From positions 2,983,001-3,047,000 of the forward strand of contig NZ_CP116339.1 of assembly GCF_028198165.1 (NCBI RefSeq): a DNA stretch of 64,000 nucleotides, in the 5' to 3' direction. The notes beneath the pieces were generated by a model. That model was not told the DNA's origin. It made no database searches and saw only the letters and a program-made list of their open reading frames with translations. Below are positions 8,673 to 17,468 of the stretch, piece by piece; position 1 is the first letter of the stretch; each line of letters opens with the position of its first letter. The position numbers were made by a program, and so were the translations under genes. The stretch is from Pseudoxanthomonas sp. JBR18 (lineage in GTDB: Bacteria > Pseudomonadota > Gammaproteobacteria > Xanthomonadales > Xanthomonadaceae).

Positions 8673-9539
8673 CTAGTACAAGGTGCCGGCATTGATGACC
8701 GGCTGGGTCGCACGGTCGCTGCACAGCACCACCAGCAGGTTGCTGACCATGGCGGCGCGGCGCTCCTCGTCCAGCTGGACCGTGCCGGTCTTCTCCAGTT
8801 CGGTCAGCGCCATTTCGACCATGCCGACCGCGCCGGAGACGATCCGCGTGCGCGCGGCGATCACCGCGTTGGCCTGCTGGCGCTGGAGCATGGCCCCGGC
8901 GATCTCGGGCGCATACGCCAGATGGCTGATGCGCGCCTCGATCACGTCCACACCGGCCTGGGTCAGGCGCTCGTCCAGGTGTCGCTTGAGCTGCTCGCTG
9001 ATTTCCGCCGGATGGCTGCGCAGGGAGATTTGGTCATCCTGGTGCTGGTCATAGGGATAGCTGGTGGCCATGGCGCGCAGGGCGGCCTCGGACTGGATGT
9101 GCACGAAGCTCTCGTAGTCGTCGACGTTGTAGACCGCCTCGGAGGCATCGACCACCTGCCACACGATCACTGCGGCGATCTCGATCGGGCTGCCGTCCAG
9201 CTCGTTGACCTTGAGCCGGCCGCTCTCGAAGTTGCGCACGCGCTGGCTGACCTTGCGCTTGGCGTAGAAGGGGTTGTTCCAACGCAGGCCGTTGTCCTTG
9301 ACCGTCCCCACGTACTTGCCGAACAGGCTCAGCACCGCCGCCTGGTTGGGTTCGACCATGTAGACGCCGGACAGGACAAAGATGCCGAGCGCGATCCCCG
9401 CGACGCTGGGGATCAGCATCAGCGGTGTGAAGTGATGCACCACCGTGCCAACGATGCCCCAGCCCGCCAGCAGCAGCACGACGATGACCGCCAGCAGCAC
9501 CGGGATGCCGGCAGCGGAACCAAGCGACTTTTCTTTCAT
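8673..9539 (-). CDS. SPFH/Band-7 domain protein (slipin/flotillin-like)
   Basis: A 288-aa membrane-scaffold type protein. Two hydrophobic segments (about residues 8-28 and 38-60) precede the Band-7/SPFH domain (about 65-240), which has [19 protein letters not shown], the [16 protein letters not shown] segment, [17 protein letters not shown] and a late [14 protein letters not shown] helix. The ATG at 9539 is preferred over the upstream in-frame GTG/ATG at 9599, because translation from there would run through the palindromic operator region. The gene leads an operon with RHH, DUF4177 and PH-domain genes. SPFH proteins organise membrane microdomains or regulate proteases; which applies here is unknown. 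Confidence 0.88.
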   Translation of the reverse strand: MKEKSLGSAAGIPVLLAVIVVLLLAGWGIVGTVVHHFTPLMLIPSVAGIALGIFVLSGVYMVEPNQAAVLSLFGKYVGTVKDNGLRWNNPFYAKRKVSQRVRNFESGRLKVNELDGSPIEIAAVIVWQVVDASEAVYNVDDYESFVHIQSEAALRAMATSYPYDQHQDDQISLRSHPAEISEQLKRHLDERLTQAGVDVIEARISHLAYAPEIAGAMLQRQQANAVIAARTRIVSGAVGMVEMALTELEKTGTVQLDEERRAAMVSNLLVVLCSDRATQPVINAGTLY

Positions 9540-9569
9540 GGTGGACGTCCTTGAGTGGTTGAGATTATT

Positions 9570-9588
9570 TGATATCAGTTTGATATCA
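9570..9588. promoter_or_regulatory. Twin TGATATCA palindromes (candidate operator)
   Basis: Two perfect 8-bp palindromes, TGATATCA, occupy 9570-9577 and 9581-9588. Their starts are 11 bp apart, about one helical turn. They sit 31-49 bp upstream of the SPFH start and 80 bp upstream of purT on the other strand, in an AT-rich patch inside GC-rich DNA. Tandem short palindromes with this spacing are typical of ribbon-helix-helix repressors, and one is encoded in the operon. The assignment of that protein to this site is an inference. Confidence 0.55.
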
Positions 9589-9667
9589 AGCGCAAGCACC
9601 GCTCGTCGGGTGGTCGCCTGGCCGACCTCGCTAGAATTGGCGCCCCTTCCGCCCGCTGGCCTCCGCT

Positions 9668-10864
9668 ATGACCACCCTCGGCACCCCGCTGTCCTCCTCC
9701 GCCACCCGCGTCCTGCTGCTGGGCTCGGGTGAACTGGGCAAGGAGGTGGCCATCGAGCTGCAGCGTTTCGGGGTGGAGGTCATCGCCGCGGATCGCTACG
9801 CCGATGCGCCGGCCATGCAGGTGGCCCATCGCAGCCATGTGCTGGACATGCTCGATCCGGCCGCGCTGCGTGCGCTGATCGCCGCCGAGCGGCCGCACCT
9901 GGTGGTGCCGGAGATCGAGGCCATCCACACCCAGACCCTGGTCGAGCTGGAAGCCGATGGCCTGCAGGTCATCCCGACCGCGCGCGCCGCGCGCCTGACC
10001 ATGGACCGCGAAGGCATCCGTCGCCTGGCTGCCGAAACGCTGGGCCTGCCAACCTCCCCGTACCGCTTTGTCGACAGCCGTGAGGAGTACGAGGCGGCGG
10101 TGAAGGCCGTTGGCCTGCCGTGCGTGGTCAAGCCGCTGATGTCCTCCTCGGGCAAGGGCCAGAGCACGTTGCGCAGCGAGGCCGACATCGGCCCGGCATG
10201 GGACTACGCGCAGACCGGCGGCCGCGCCGGCGCGGGGCGTTGCATCGTCGAAGGCTTCATCGACTTCGATTACGAGATCACCCTGCTGACCGTGCGCCAT
10301 GCCGGCGGCACCAGCTTCTGCGCGCCGGTCGGCCACTGGCAGAAGGACGGTGATTACCGCGAGAGCTGGCAGCCGCAGCCGATGAGCGCGGCCGCGCTGG
10401 CGCGCGCCCAGCAGATCGCCCGTGCCATTACCGACGACCTGGGCGGGCGCGGGCTGTTCGGCGTGGAGCTGTTCGTGAAGGGGGACGAGGTCTGGTTCTC
10501 GGAGGTCTCGCCGCGCCCGCACGACACCGGGCTGGTCACGCTCGCCTCGCAGGACCTGAGCGAGTTTGCGCTGCATGCCCGGGCCATTCTTGGCCTGCCG
10601 GTGGGGGCGGCCGACGGCGAGGTGATCCCGGTGCTGGCGCCGTCGGCCTCGTGCGCCTTGCTTGCGCAGGGACACGGCACCCCGGTGTTCGCCAACGTCG
10701 AGGCCGCCCTGGTGGCGCCTCAGACCGCGCTGCGCCTGTTCGGCAAGCCGCGCGTGGAAGGCCAGCGTCGCGTCGGGGTGACCCTGGCGCGTGGAGCCGA
10801 CATCGACGCCGCCCGCGCCACCGCGCGCGATGCCGCGGCGGCGATCCAGATCGCTTTGGAATAA
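9668..10864 (+). CDS. purT: Formate-dependent phosphoribosylglycinamide formyltransferase PurT
   Basis: ATP-grasp enzyme of purine synthesis: GAR + formate + ATP gives FGAR, ADP and phosphate. The product is 398 aa, the usual length. Features are [20 protein letters not shown] (N-terminal nucleotide-binding-like motif), the ATP-grasp lid [15 protein letters not shown] (about residues 157-171), [17 protein letters not shown], and the metal-binding [16 protein letters not shown]. It is transcribed divergently from the SPFH operon. No purine-repressor site was recognised. Confidence 0.95.
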   Translation: MTTLGTPLSSSATRVLLLGSGELGKEVAIELQRFGVEVIAADRYADAPAMQVAHRSHVLDMLDPAALRALIAAERPHLVVPEIEAIHTQTLVELEADGLQVIPTARAARLTMDREGIRRLAAETLGLPTSPYRFVDSREEYEAAVKAVGLPCVVKPLMSSSGKGQSTLRSEADIGPAWDYAQTGGRAGAGRCIVEGFIDFDYEITLLTVRHAGGTSFCAPVGHWQKDGDYRESWQPQPMSAAALARAQQIARAITDDLGGRGLFGVELFVKGDEVWFSEVSPRPHDTGLVTLASQDLSEFALHARAILGLPVGAADGEVIPVLAPSASCALLAQGHGTPVFANVEAALVAPQTALRLFGKPRVEGQRRVGVTLARGADIDAARATARDAAAAIQIALE

Positions 10865-10965
10865 GCAGCGAAGGACAGCGCAGCGCGGCTTGCGCTTGGG
10901 GCGAGGATTGCCGATATTTCGGCCTGCCGTATGTGGCGGCTGGGAAGCCTGACAGGGGGAGTCAC

Positions 10966-11427
10966 GTGAGTAAGTTCTGGATCGGCGGGCTTGTGCTCGC
11001 CGTTGCTGTGCTGTCGTCTGGTTGTGCAAGCGTCCCGCTTTCGACGAGCGCGGATTCGGCTGCGGCGAAGGCGTTTCCAGCGCCTGCCGATGGCAAGGCA
11101 GGTATTTACGTCTATCGCAGCAGCTTTGTGGGCAAGGCGCTGAAGAAGGATGTATGGATCGACGGGAAATGCGTCGGCCAGTCGGCTGGCAAAGTGTTCT
11201 TCTACGAGCAGGTCGATGGTGGGAAGGAGCACACGCTCTCCACCGAATCGGAGTTCTCGCCGAATGATCTGCTGCTCTATGCCGAGGCAGGGAAGAACTA
11301 TTTCATCCGTCAGATCATCAAAATGGGCGTGTTCGTCGGAGGCGCCAGGCTTGAACGCGTATCGGACGAGGAAGGCAAGCAAGAGATATCGGAGCTCAAT
11401 CTGGCCAAGTCGGGCAAGTGCTCGTAA
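10966..11427 (+). CDS. DUF2846-type lipoprotein
   Basis: A 153-aa protein with an N-terminal hydrophobic stretch and a lipobox-like LSSGC (Cys20), suggesting an outer- or inner-membrane lipoprotein. The mature part, GKAGIYVYRSSFVGKALKKD, here GKAGIYVYRSSFVG, plus HTLSTESEFSPNDL and NYFIRQIIKMG, follows the DUF2846 pattern (a strand-rich domain with x-IYVYR near the start). The GTG start at 10966 was chosen for its GGGGGAG ribosome-binding site and because the lipoprotein signal begins there. The longer open frame extends back into purT. A terminator follows at 11454. Confidence 0.78.
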   Translation: MSKFWIGGLVLAVAVLSSGCASVPLSTSADSAAAKAFPAPADGKAGIYVYRSSFVGKALKKDVWIDGKCVGQSAGKVFFYEQVDGGKEHTLSTESEFSPNDLLLYAEAGKNYFIRQIIKMGVFVGGARLERVSDEEGKQEISELNLAKSGKCS

Positions 11428-11453
11428 ATGGCTCGAGTCTTTTCGCTTGAACA

Positions 11454-11482
11454 ACAGGCGCCGAAGGGCGCCTGTCGCGTTT
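11454..11482 (+). terminator. Intrinsic terminator after the DUF2846 gene
   Basis: A perfect 9-bp stem, ACAGGCGCC / GGCGCCTGT, with a GAAG loop followed by CGCGTTTA. It separates the convergent lipoprotein and exo/endonuclease-family genes. The T tract is short, so efficiency is uncertain. Confidence 0.65.
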
Positions 11483-11502
11483 AACGCGCTGGAAGTGAGT
11501 GC

Positions 11503-12708
11503 TCAGAACTGCAGGTCGGCCCACACCAGGTGATGGTCGCTGCCATCGGCGATGGCCGAGCGCGGGTCGGACTTCGGCGGCCAGAACACGCCGCCGCCCA
11601 GGTACGAGAAGCCCATCGACGGCAGCACGTAATCCAGCCGCATCGCGCCGGCTTTTGGCCCGAAATCGCCGGTGACCTGCTCCGGCGCGCCCTTGCGGAC
11701 CAGCCCCTTGGCCGCGTAGGCGCGCGCGGTCGCCTCGCCGCCGGCGCTGGTCGGCGTGGGATGGCGCAGCACGCGCGGATGTTCGAGCAGTTCGACGATG
11801 GCCTCATGGTGACCGTCGCCGTCGACCGGGTCGTTGTTGAGATCGCCGGCGATGACGAACCGCGCGGCAGCCTCCAGTCCGCCGCAGCGGCCGGCGTCGT
11901 CGCAGAGCCAACGCGCGTCCGCGGCGTCGTTGTCCAGGTAGTGCCGCCACAGGCCGATTTCCTGCGCGTTGCGCTGGCCGTTGCGGTCTTCCGGGCCGTC
12001 GAACACGGGCGGCGTCGGGTGCGAGACCAGGAAATGCACGACGCCGCCGGGCGCATGCACCGGGACATCCCAGTGTGACTTGGACGACAGCCGCAATTGC
12101 GGCCAGGCCACGGCCGAATACCAGGGCTTGCCATTGCGCGGATCGACCGGATTGGCGGCGCCGGGCACCTGGGACCACTTCAGCAGGCGGAAGCTGCGCA
12201 CCGCGTCCACATCGATCGGATACCGCGACAGCACCAGCATCCCGTACTGCCCCGGGTGCAGGCCGTAGCCCCAGGCATCGTTGCCGTAGTCGCGCGCCGC
12301 GCCCCCCACGCGGCCGTTGTTGTCCAGATCCAATCCGCTGGGCACGCCGGTGTTGACCGGTGCCAGATAGCGATAGGGATAGCGCAGCGCCGGTCCGCCG
12401 CCGGGTTGCGGGGTTTCCAGATACTTGCGCTGGAACAGGTCTGCGGCGCGGTGTTCGGGGTCGTAGTCGAACTCGTTGAGCAGGACCAGATCCGGGCGCA
12501 CGTCCTGCAGCACCGCGGCGACCTTGCGCGCATGCGCGCTGTCGCCCTGCAATTCGGCGATCAGGCCGCCGGCCTGGTCCGAATACAGCGAGGTGTTGTA
12601 GGTCGCCACCCGGAACGGCGTGGGCGCATTGGACGGCGCGGCGTTGTGAGCACAGGCGGTCAGGCAGGCGAGGCTCATCAGTAAAGACAGGGCACGGGAA
12701 AGAGGCAT
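11503..12708 (-). CDS. Endonuclease/exonuclease/phosphatase-family lipoprotein
   Basis: A 401-aa protein with a lipobox LTAC (Cys19), so probably an exported lipoprotein. The DNase I-like fold is indicated by RVATYNTSLY, PDLVLLNEFDYD (catalytic Glu of the family), the internal VIAGDLNNDPVDGDG (D-x-N motif) and the C-terminal DGSDHHLVWADL (S-D-H). These are the four metal-dependent phosphoesterase motifs in order. The substrate is unknown; exported members act on nucleic acids or phospholipids. It runs convergently to the DUF2846 gene and is followed upstream by bpt on the same strand. Confidence 0.85.
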   Translation of the reverse strand: MPLSRALSLLMSLACLTACAHNAAPSNAPTPFRVATYNTSLYSDQAGGLIAELQGDSAHARKVAAVLQDVRPDLVLLNEFDYDPEHRAADLFQRKYLETPQPGGGPALRYPYRYLAPVNTGVPSGLDLDNNGRVGGAARDYGNDAWGYGLHPGQYGMLVLSRYPIDVDAVRSFRLLKWSQVPGAANPVDPRNGKPWYSAVAWPQLRLSSKSHWDVPVHAPGGVVHFLVSHPTPPVFDGPEDRNGQRNAQEIGLWRHYLDNDAADARWLCDDAGRCGGLEAAARFVIAGDLNNDPVDGDGHHEAIVELLEHPRVLRHPTPTSAGGEATARAYAAKGLVRKGAPEQVTGDFGPKAGAMRLDYVLPSMGFSYLGGGVFWPPKSDPRSAIADGSDHHLVWADLQF

Positions 12709-12745
12709 GGCGCGATTCTAGGGCGCGACGACGACATCATCGGGC

Positions 12746-13483
12746 TCACGGCCCCAACACATCCTCGATGTCGTCCCAGCGACGCCCGTCGAAGGCCTCC
12801 AGCGGCGTGAAGCGTCGCTTGTAATCCATCTTGCGGTGCCCGGCGATCCAGTACCCCAGGTACAGCCACTGGCGCTGGTCGCGGCGAGCCCATTCGAGCT
12901 GGCGCAGGATGGCCAGGGTGCCCAGGCTGCGCGCGGCATCGTTGGGGTCGAAGAAGGTGTAGACCGCCGAGAGCGCCTGCGGCACCAGGTCGGTGACCGC
13001 CACGGCCAGCAGTCGCCCATCCTCGCGCAGTTCCAGGAAGCGGCTGTCCGACCAGCGCCCGACCAGGAACTGTTCGAACTCGGCCGCTCCATGGTCGTCC
13101 ATGCCGCCACCGGCGTGGCGATGGGTCAGGTAGCGCTGGTACAGGGCCAGGTGTTCGGCGCTGCGCTGAGCCGGTACGACGCGGGCCTCGACGCGCGCGT
13201 TGCGTGCCGCGCACCGTCGCTGGCTACGATCCGGCGTGAAGCGGTCTATCGGGATGCGCACCGGGACACAGGCGCGACAGCCTTGGCAGTGGGGGCGATA
13301 GACCAGGTCGCCGGAACGGCGGAAACCCCAGGACAGCGCGGTGGGATAGAACATCGCCAGGCGGGGATCGCGCGGGTCCAGCACCAGGTCGCGCGCCACC
13401 CGTTCGGGCCAGTAGCCGCACGGGTGCTCGCCGGTATGGAACAAGCGTACGTCCTCACGCGGGCTCGCGGAATTGGTTCCCAT
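12746..13483 (-). CDS. bpt: Aspartate/glutamate leucyltransferase Bpt (arginyltransferase family)
   Basis: Transfers Leu from Leu-tRNA to proteins with N-terminal Asp or Glu, creating a ClpS/ClpAP degron. The product is 245 aa, normal for bacterial Bpt. The N-terminal ATE domain contains [31 protein letters not shown] (three Cys) and RIPIDRF. The C-terminal half has the GNAT-like [19 protein letters not shown] and [15 protein letters not shown]. The ATG at 13483 begins [11 protein letters not shown], shortly before the conserved [11 protein letters not shown]. Upstream to 13780 is a 297-bp gap with no gene; it includes TTGACG at 13671, a possible -35 box for the EF-hand gene. Confidence 0.9.
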   Translation of the reverse strand: MGTNSASPREDVRLFHTGEHPCGYWPERVARDLVLDPRDPRLAMFYPTALSWGFRRSGDLVYRPHCQGCRACVPVRIPIDRFTPDRSQRRCAARNARVEARVVPAQRSAEHLALYQRYLTHRHAGGGMDDHGAAEFEQFLVGRWSDSRFLELREDGRLLAVAVTDLVPQALSAVYTFFDPNDAARSLGTLAILRQLEWARRDQRQWLYLGYWIAGHRKMDYKRRFTPLEAFDGRRWDDIEDVLGP

Positions 13484-13780
13484 CACGCCGACCTCCGGGC
13501 GCATCCACCGGGTGCATCGGGCGGTGCTGTGCAACTTGGATGGCGGGCGGGGAGGGCAACCATGGCCCCAGCATACTGCGCCCTGCCAGTCTTGCTGCCT
13601 GAGACCGCCACGAGCGCAGCCATCGGTTCGAGGGATGCGCCACGAGTGCCGGCCAGCGGTGCAAGCGTCGTTGACGGGACTGTCCCCTGTCTTAACGGCG
13701 CTGCTGGGAGGGTCAACGCCCGCGCCGCCCCGGCGTTTTCCCAGTCAGTGGCAAGCAGCCACGGACCTGAAGGAATGCAC

Positions 13781-14383
13781 ATGATCCGTAAGACCCTGAT
13801 CGCCCTCGCCATCGTCGCCACACTGGGGGGCGGCACCGCGCTGGCTGTCGCGCAGGACGCTGCAACACCCCCGCCCCCGCCCAAGTCGCTGGACACCAAC
13901 CAGGATGGCCAGATCAGCCGGGCCGAAGCTGCGGCATCACCGCGACTGGCCAAGGAGTTCGACACCCTGGACAAGAACAAGGATGGGGAGCTGTCGCGTG
14001 ATGAGATGCCGCACCCGCACCATGGCCGCCATCACCACGGCCCGCGTCACGGCGAGCGCATGGCCAAGCTGGACACCAACAAGGATGGCCGCATCAGCGC
14101 CGAGGAGGCCAAGGCCGATCCGCGCTTTGCCGAGCACTTCGCGCAGATGGACCTCAACAAGGATGGCTTCATCGACAAGGCCGATCGCGAGCTGGGCATG
14201 AAACAGCGACGCGACGCGTTCTTCGCCAAGGCCGATACCAACAAGGACGGCATGCTGAGCAAGGCCGAATTCGAGGCGGCCAAGCCAGAGCGCCCGATGC
14301 ATGGCCCCGGCCGTCGCGGCCATGGCCCGGGGGACGGGCACATGCCGCCGCCGCCCAGGGACGAGGCCGCGCAGGGCAGCTGA
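13781..14383 (+). CDS. Exported EF-hand calcium-binding protein with five loops
   Basis: A 200-aa protein with a signal peptide (cleavage expected near AVA-QDA, about residue 24), a short proline run, and five canonical EF-hand loops of the form D-x-N-x-D-G-x-I/L-x-x-x-E/D: DTNQDGQISRAE, DKNKDGELSRDE, DTNKDGRISAEE, DLNKDGFIDKAD and DTNKDGMLSKAE. A His-rich stretch (HPHHGRHHHGPRHG) lies between loops two and three, and the tail is Gly/His/Pro-rich. It is presumably a periplasmic calcium-responsive or metal-buffering protein. The ATG at 13781 is chosen over 13775 because the AAGGA site is better spaced. A strong terminator follows. Confidence 0.88.
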   Translation: MIRKTLIALAIVATLGGGTALAVAQDAATPPPPPKSLDTNQDGQISRAEAAASPRLAKEFDTLDKNKDGELSRDEMPHPHHGRHHHGPRHGERMAKLDTNKDGRISAEEAKADPRFAEHFAQMDLNKDGFIDKADRELGMKQRRDAFFAKADTNKDGMLSKAEFEAAKPERPMHGPGRRGHGPGDGHMPPPPRDEAAQGS

Positions 14384-14403
14384 TCGTCCGCACATGCTGA
14401 CCG

Positions 14404-14432
14404 GCCCGCGCCTTCATCGGCGCGGGCTTTTT
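14404..14432 (+). terminator. Intrinsic terminator after the EF-hand gene
   Basis: A perfect 9-bp stem, GCCCGCGCC / GGCGCGGGC, with a 6-nt loop, followed by five Ts. It lies 20 bp after the stop and 20 bp before the end of the convergent sigma-factor gene. Confidence 0.9.
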
Positions 14433-14452
14433 GTTTCGATTCGGGGCGAGGA

Positions 14453-15607
14453 TCAGAACGCCGGCAGCCCGGCGCGCAGCACCGCCAACAGCAGTCCGCC
14501 CCCGCCGCACACCAGTCCCAGTGTGATTCCCAGCCAGCACATCGCGCGTTCGCGCCGGCGACGCTTCGCGGCCGCTTCCGGATCGATCGCGGCTTCCTGT
14601 GCATGCCGGCGCGCCTTGATGCGCGGCTCGACGATGGCCGACTGCCAGAAGATCACGCCGAAGAAGACGGCCGTCAGGCTGATGAGAGGCACCCAGCCGA
14701 CGCGGAGCGTGGCGCAGGCACACATCGCCAGCACGAAGACGACGCTGGCCGCCGCATTGATCAGGGCACTGCGCTTGAGCTCGGCGCGTTCGCGGGCATC
14801 GATGGCGCCGCGCAGATTGCGCCGCAGTCCCCACCAGATCCCCAGCCCCGCGCCAGCCAGGCCGGCCCCGATCCCGCCCAGGCTTCCCAGCAGCACTTTG
14901 CCCAGGCCCTTGGCCCCGGCGCTGCCCGCCAGGCCAAGCGTCGTGGCTGCGGCGGCCGGTGGCGCGGCCACGGTCAAGGCGCTGGTCACCACCAGCGTGA
15001 AGGCGGCGGCCGGTGCGGTCCCGCGGGCGAATTCGCCAAAACGCGCCAGCAGTTCGCCGCGCACGGCCTCGCGCGCACGCGACAGGCGCTTGCGTACCGC
15101 CGCATCGGTCAGTCCCAGCAAGTTGGCCACCTGCTGCGAACTCTGGCCTTCGCGGTAGTACAGCATCAAGGTCTCGCGTGCGTCCTCGGGCAGGGTGGCG
15201 ATGACTTCGGCTGCGACCGATTCCTCCTCGGTCTGCAACAGCCGCTCGTCGGGCGTTGGCGCGGTGTCGGCGGCCAGTTCGATCGCCAGCTCTGCCTGCG
15301 GGCCGGAGAGCGGGCGTTGTCGCGTGCTGCGCAGGTGGTTGCGGGCCAGGTTCCGCGCGATCTGGCGAATCCAGGGCAGGAAGCTGTCCGGCTGCTTCAG
15401 TGTGCCCAGATGCTTCCAGGCGCTCAGGAAGGTGTCCTGCGCGATGTCCTCGCTGGCCTGCACGTCACGGGTGATAGCCCAGGCCACAGCGGTGACCGTG
15501 TTCTGGCAGGCGCTGACGATGCGGCCGTAGGCGTCACGGTCGCCGCGCGCGGCGGCCGGCAATTCGCGGCGCAGGGTCAGATCGAGGTCAAGTGCGATGG
15601 CGGACAT
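14453..15607 (-). CDS. ECF-like sigma-70 factor with C-terminal membrane domain (copy 1)
   Basis: A 384-aa protein. Residues about 15-90 are sigma region 2 (AYGRIVSACQNTVTAVAWAI, SEDIAQDTFLSAWKHL, FLPWIRQIARNLARNHLR). Residues about 135-185 are region 4 (LPEDARETLMLYYREGQSSQ, LLGLTDAAVRKRLSRARE). The C-terminal half (about 195-384) carries several hydrophobic segments, so the sigma domain is tethered to the inner membrane instead of being held by a separate anti-sigma. The copy at 15706-16860 is a paralogue of identical length and layout. A GTCACATC-N14-GTC motif precedes both genes. No anti-sigma gene is adjacent. Confidence 0.85.
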   Translation of the reverse strand: MSAIALDLDLTLRRELPAAARGDRDAYGRIVSACQNTVTAVAWAITRDVQASEDIAQDTFLSAWKHLGTLKQPDSFLPWIRQIARNLARNHLRSTRQRPLSGPQAELAIELAADTAPTPDERLLQTEEESVAAEVIATLPEDARETLMLYYREGQSSQQVANLLGLTDAAVRKRLSRAREAVRGELLARFGEFARGTAPAAAFTLVVTSALTVAAPPAAAATTLGLAGSAGAKGLGKVLLGSLGGIGAGLAGAGLGIWWGLRRNLRGAIDARERAELKRSALINAAASVVFVLAMCACATLRVGWVPLISLTAVFFGVIFWQSAIVEPRIKARRHAQEAAIDPEAAAKRRRRERAMCWLGITLGLVCGGGGLLLAVLRAGLPAF

Positions 15608-15636
15608 GGCGGTTCCCAGTGAAGATCGTGGAACAG

Positions 15637-15661
15637 GACACGCCCAGGCGACTGATGTGAC
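15637..15661 (-). promoter_or_regulatory. Candidate ECF promoter of sigma copy 1
   Basis: On the minus strand GTCACATC, 14 bp, then GTC. The GTC ends 30 bp before the ATG at 15607. The same pattern with identical spacing precedes the paralogous gene. ECF promoters commonly have a conserved -35 and a GTC-containing -10; GTCACA-N16-GTC resembles the TGTCACA/CGTC type of ECF41 promoters. Autoregulation is inferred. Confidence 0.45.
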
Positions 15662-15705
15662 GACCCGCTCGCGACCCCGTTGTGTGTCTACGATCCGGCC
15701 CGAGC

Positions 15706-16860
15706 CTACAAGCGCGCCAGGAAAAATGGCAGCGCCAGGACCAGCATGGCGAGGTCGGTGACCAGGATGGCGCCGACGCCGAAGCTCAGTCGGTAAGCGA
15801 GTTGGCGTCTGGCCGCGGTCTGCGGCGCGCGCGCGGTGTCCCGGGCGATCAGCGGCGCCATGACCTGGCGCAGCGGGACCAGCATCTCGTAGGTGATGGC
15901 TCCCAGACTCATAAGCACCGACAGCGCGAAGAGCCAGGCCTGGGTGGTGAATGCGGCCACAACCAGTACCGCGCCAAACCAGACCATGCTGACCACGATG
16001 TAGCGTCGATAGGCGGCCCAGACGGCGTTTCGTTCTTCTGGCGTTTCGGTAAAGCGGAACAGCACCTTGCGCATCAGCCAGGTGGTGATGCCACCGCCCA
16101 GCAGGGCGCCCAGGACCGTGCCCAGCCCGGCAGCGCCGACACTGCCGAGCGCCAGCTTGCCCAGCATGCCGCCGCCCAGCGTTCCGGCAGCCACTTCCAC
16201 CGTGGCCGCTGCCGCCGGTTTGGCGGCGACGCTAATCATCCCTGCCAGGGTGGCGGTGAACGCCGCAGAGGGCGCGCTGCCGCGGGCAAACTGGCCAAAT
16301 CGCTGCAGGAGTTCCTCGCGGACCGTGTCGCGGGCGCGCGACAGGCGCTTGCGCACGGCGGCATCGGACAGACCCAGCAAGGCGGCGACCTGACGCGAAC
16401 TCTGGCCTTCGCGGTAGTACAGCAGCAGGGTTTCGCGGCTGTCTTCAGGCAGCGCGCCGATGATGTCGGCGGCCACGGTCTCCTGCTCGGTGATCAGCAG
16501 GTGCTCGGCCGGCTGCGGTGCTGGATCTGCGGCGATGGCGATGGCCAGCTCGGCCTGCTCACCGGTCATGGCTGCGTGGCTGCGCGCGCGCAGGTGGTCG
16601 CGCGCCAGGTTGCGGGTGATCTGGCGCAGCCAGGGCAGGAAGCTGTCGTGGTTCTTCAGTCGGTCCAGCTGTTGCCAGGCGCGCAGGAAGGCGTCCTGCG
16701 CAATGTCCTCGCTGGCGCCCACGTCGCGGGTGATCGCCAGGGCGATGGCGGTGACAGTGTTCTGGCAGGCCGACACGATGCGTCCGTATGCGGCGGCGTC
16801 GCCGTGGCGGGCGGCTGGCAGGTCGCGGTGCAGCGTGTCATCAAGGGTCAGGGCATGCAC
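15706..16860 (-). CDS. ECF-like sigma-70 factor with C-terminal membrane domain (copy 2)
   Basis: A 384-aa paralogue of the next gene on the same strand. Region 2 reads AYGRIVSACQNTVTAIALAI with SEDIAQDAFLRAWQQLDRL; region 4 reads LPEDSRETLLLYYREGQSSR and LLGLSDAAVRKRLSRARD. The C-terminal half again holds multiple hydrophobic helices but has diverged far more than the sigma domains. FTETPEERNAVWAAYRRY and the last helices LVTDLAMLVLALPFFLARL are not mirrored in copy 1. This suggests tandem duplication followed by change of the sensory or membrane part. The expected membrane location is inferred from hydrophobicity. Confidence 0.85.
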   Translation of the reverse strand: MHALTLDDTLHRDLPAARHGDAAAYGRIVSACQNTVTAIALAITRDVGASEDIAQDAFLRAWQQLDRLKNHDSFLPWLRQITRNLARDHLRARSHAAMTGEQAELAIAIAADPAPQPAEHLLITEQETVAADIIGALPEDSRETLLLYYREGQSSRQVAALLGLSDAAVRKRLSRARDTVREELLQRFGQFARGSAPSAAFTATLAGMISVAAKPAAAATVEVAAGTLGGGMLGKLALGSVGAAGLGTVLGALLGGGITTWLMRKVLFRFTETPEERNAVWAAYRRYIVVSMVWFGAVLVVAAFTTQAWLFALSVLMSLGAITYEMLVPLRQVMAPLIARDTARAPQTAARRQLAYRLSFGVGAILVTDLAMLVLALPFFLARL

Positions 16861-16892
16861 GGTCGGGAATCCTGTGGAAGTTCACGACCCAT

Positions 16893-16917
16893 GACGGGTC
16901 TGGTCACAGGATGTGAC
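16893..16917 (-). promoter_or_regulatory. Candidate ECF promoter of sigma copy 2
   Basis: Minus-strand GTCACATC-N14-GTC, with the GTC 33 bp before the ATG at 16860. It matches the motif before copy 1 in sequence and spacing, while the surrounding DNA differs. The box lies within the 65-bp gap after the DUF2007-like gene. Confidence 0.45.
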
Positions 16918-16925
16918 CGCTCATC

Positions 16926-17459
16926 TCACTTGGCGGGCGGCGCGGGCGGCAGCATCGGGATCCGCACGCGCTGCTCGTCCTCTTTCAGGCCGTCGTCCTG
17001 CGGACTGCGTTGCGGCTGCCGGGCCGCGCGCGCGGCGGCGGCCTGCGCTTCGGCCTGGGCCTGCTGGCGCATGTCCCGATGATGCAGGAAGGTGAAGGCC
17101 GCGGCGGCCACGATCAGCGCCAGCAACACCAGGCGGATGCGTAGGGCCCAGGGGCGCTTGCCGGTCGCGCCGTCGTCACGATCGGCGAACTCGATCATGC
17201 GCGACTGGCCGGGGCGGGTGCTCTCCAGCAGGCCGCGCTCGCGCAGCAGTTCGCGCGCCCGCGGTTGATCGTCGGCGTGGCGCACCCACACGGTGGGTTG
17301 CTTGGCCTTGGCGGTCGGCTCGGAGTACTTGAACTGACTGCCGCGGCGCCCGTGGTACGAGCGCCCGTTGCTGATATAGGTGGCGATGCCGGCCTGTTGG
17401 AGCAGCTCGGCCACGCCTTCGACGGTCTCGACGCGCTGGCTGGTGAAGATTTGGCGCAT
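16926..17459 (-). CDS. DUF2007-like N-terminal domain protein with one transmembrane helix
   Basis: A 177-aa protein. The first about 85 residues resemble the DUF2007 (putative signal-transducing) fold: QIFTSQRVETVEGVAELLQQ, then AGIATYISNG and TVWVRHADDQPRARELL. One hydrophobic helix (about residues 105-125, ALRIRLVLLALIVAAAAFTF) follows, then an Ala/Gln-rich coil and a Pro-rich end. Similar xanthomonad proteins are annotated 'pathogenicity-like', but no function is established. It lies 9 bp downstream of tesB on the same strand and is probably co-transcribed with it. Confidence 0.65.
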   Translation of the reverse strand: MRQIFTSQRVETVEGVAELLQQAGIATYISNGRSYHGRRGSQFKYSEPTAKAKQPTVWVRHADDQPRARELLRERGLLESTRPGQSRMIEFADRDDGATGKRPWALRIRLVLLALIVAAAAFTFLHHRDMRQQAQAEAQAAAARAARQPQRSPQDDGLKEDEQRVRIPMLPPAPPAK

Positions 17460-17468
17460 GGCGGGTCT

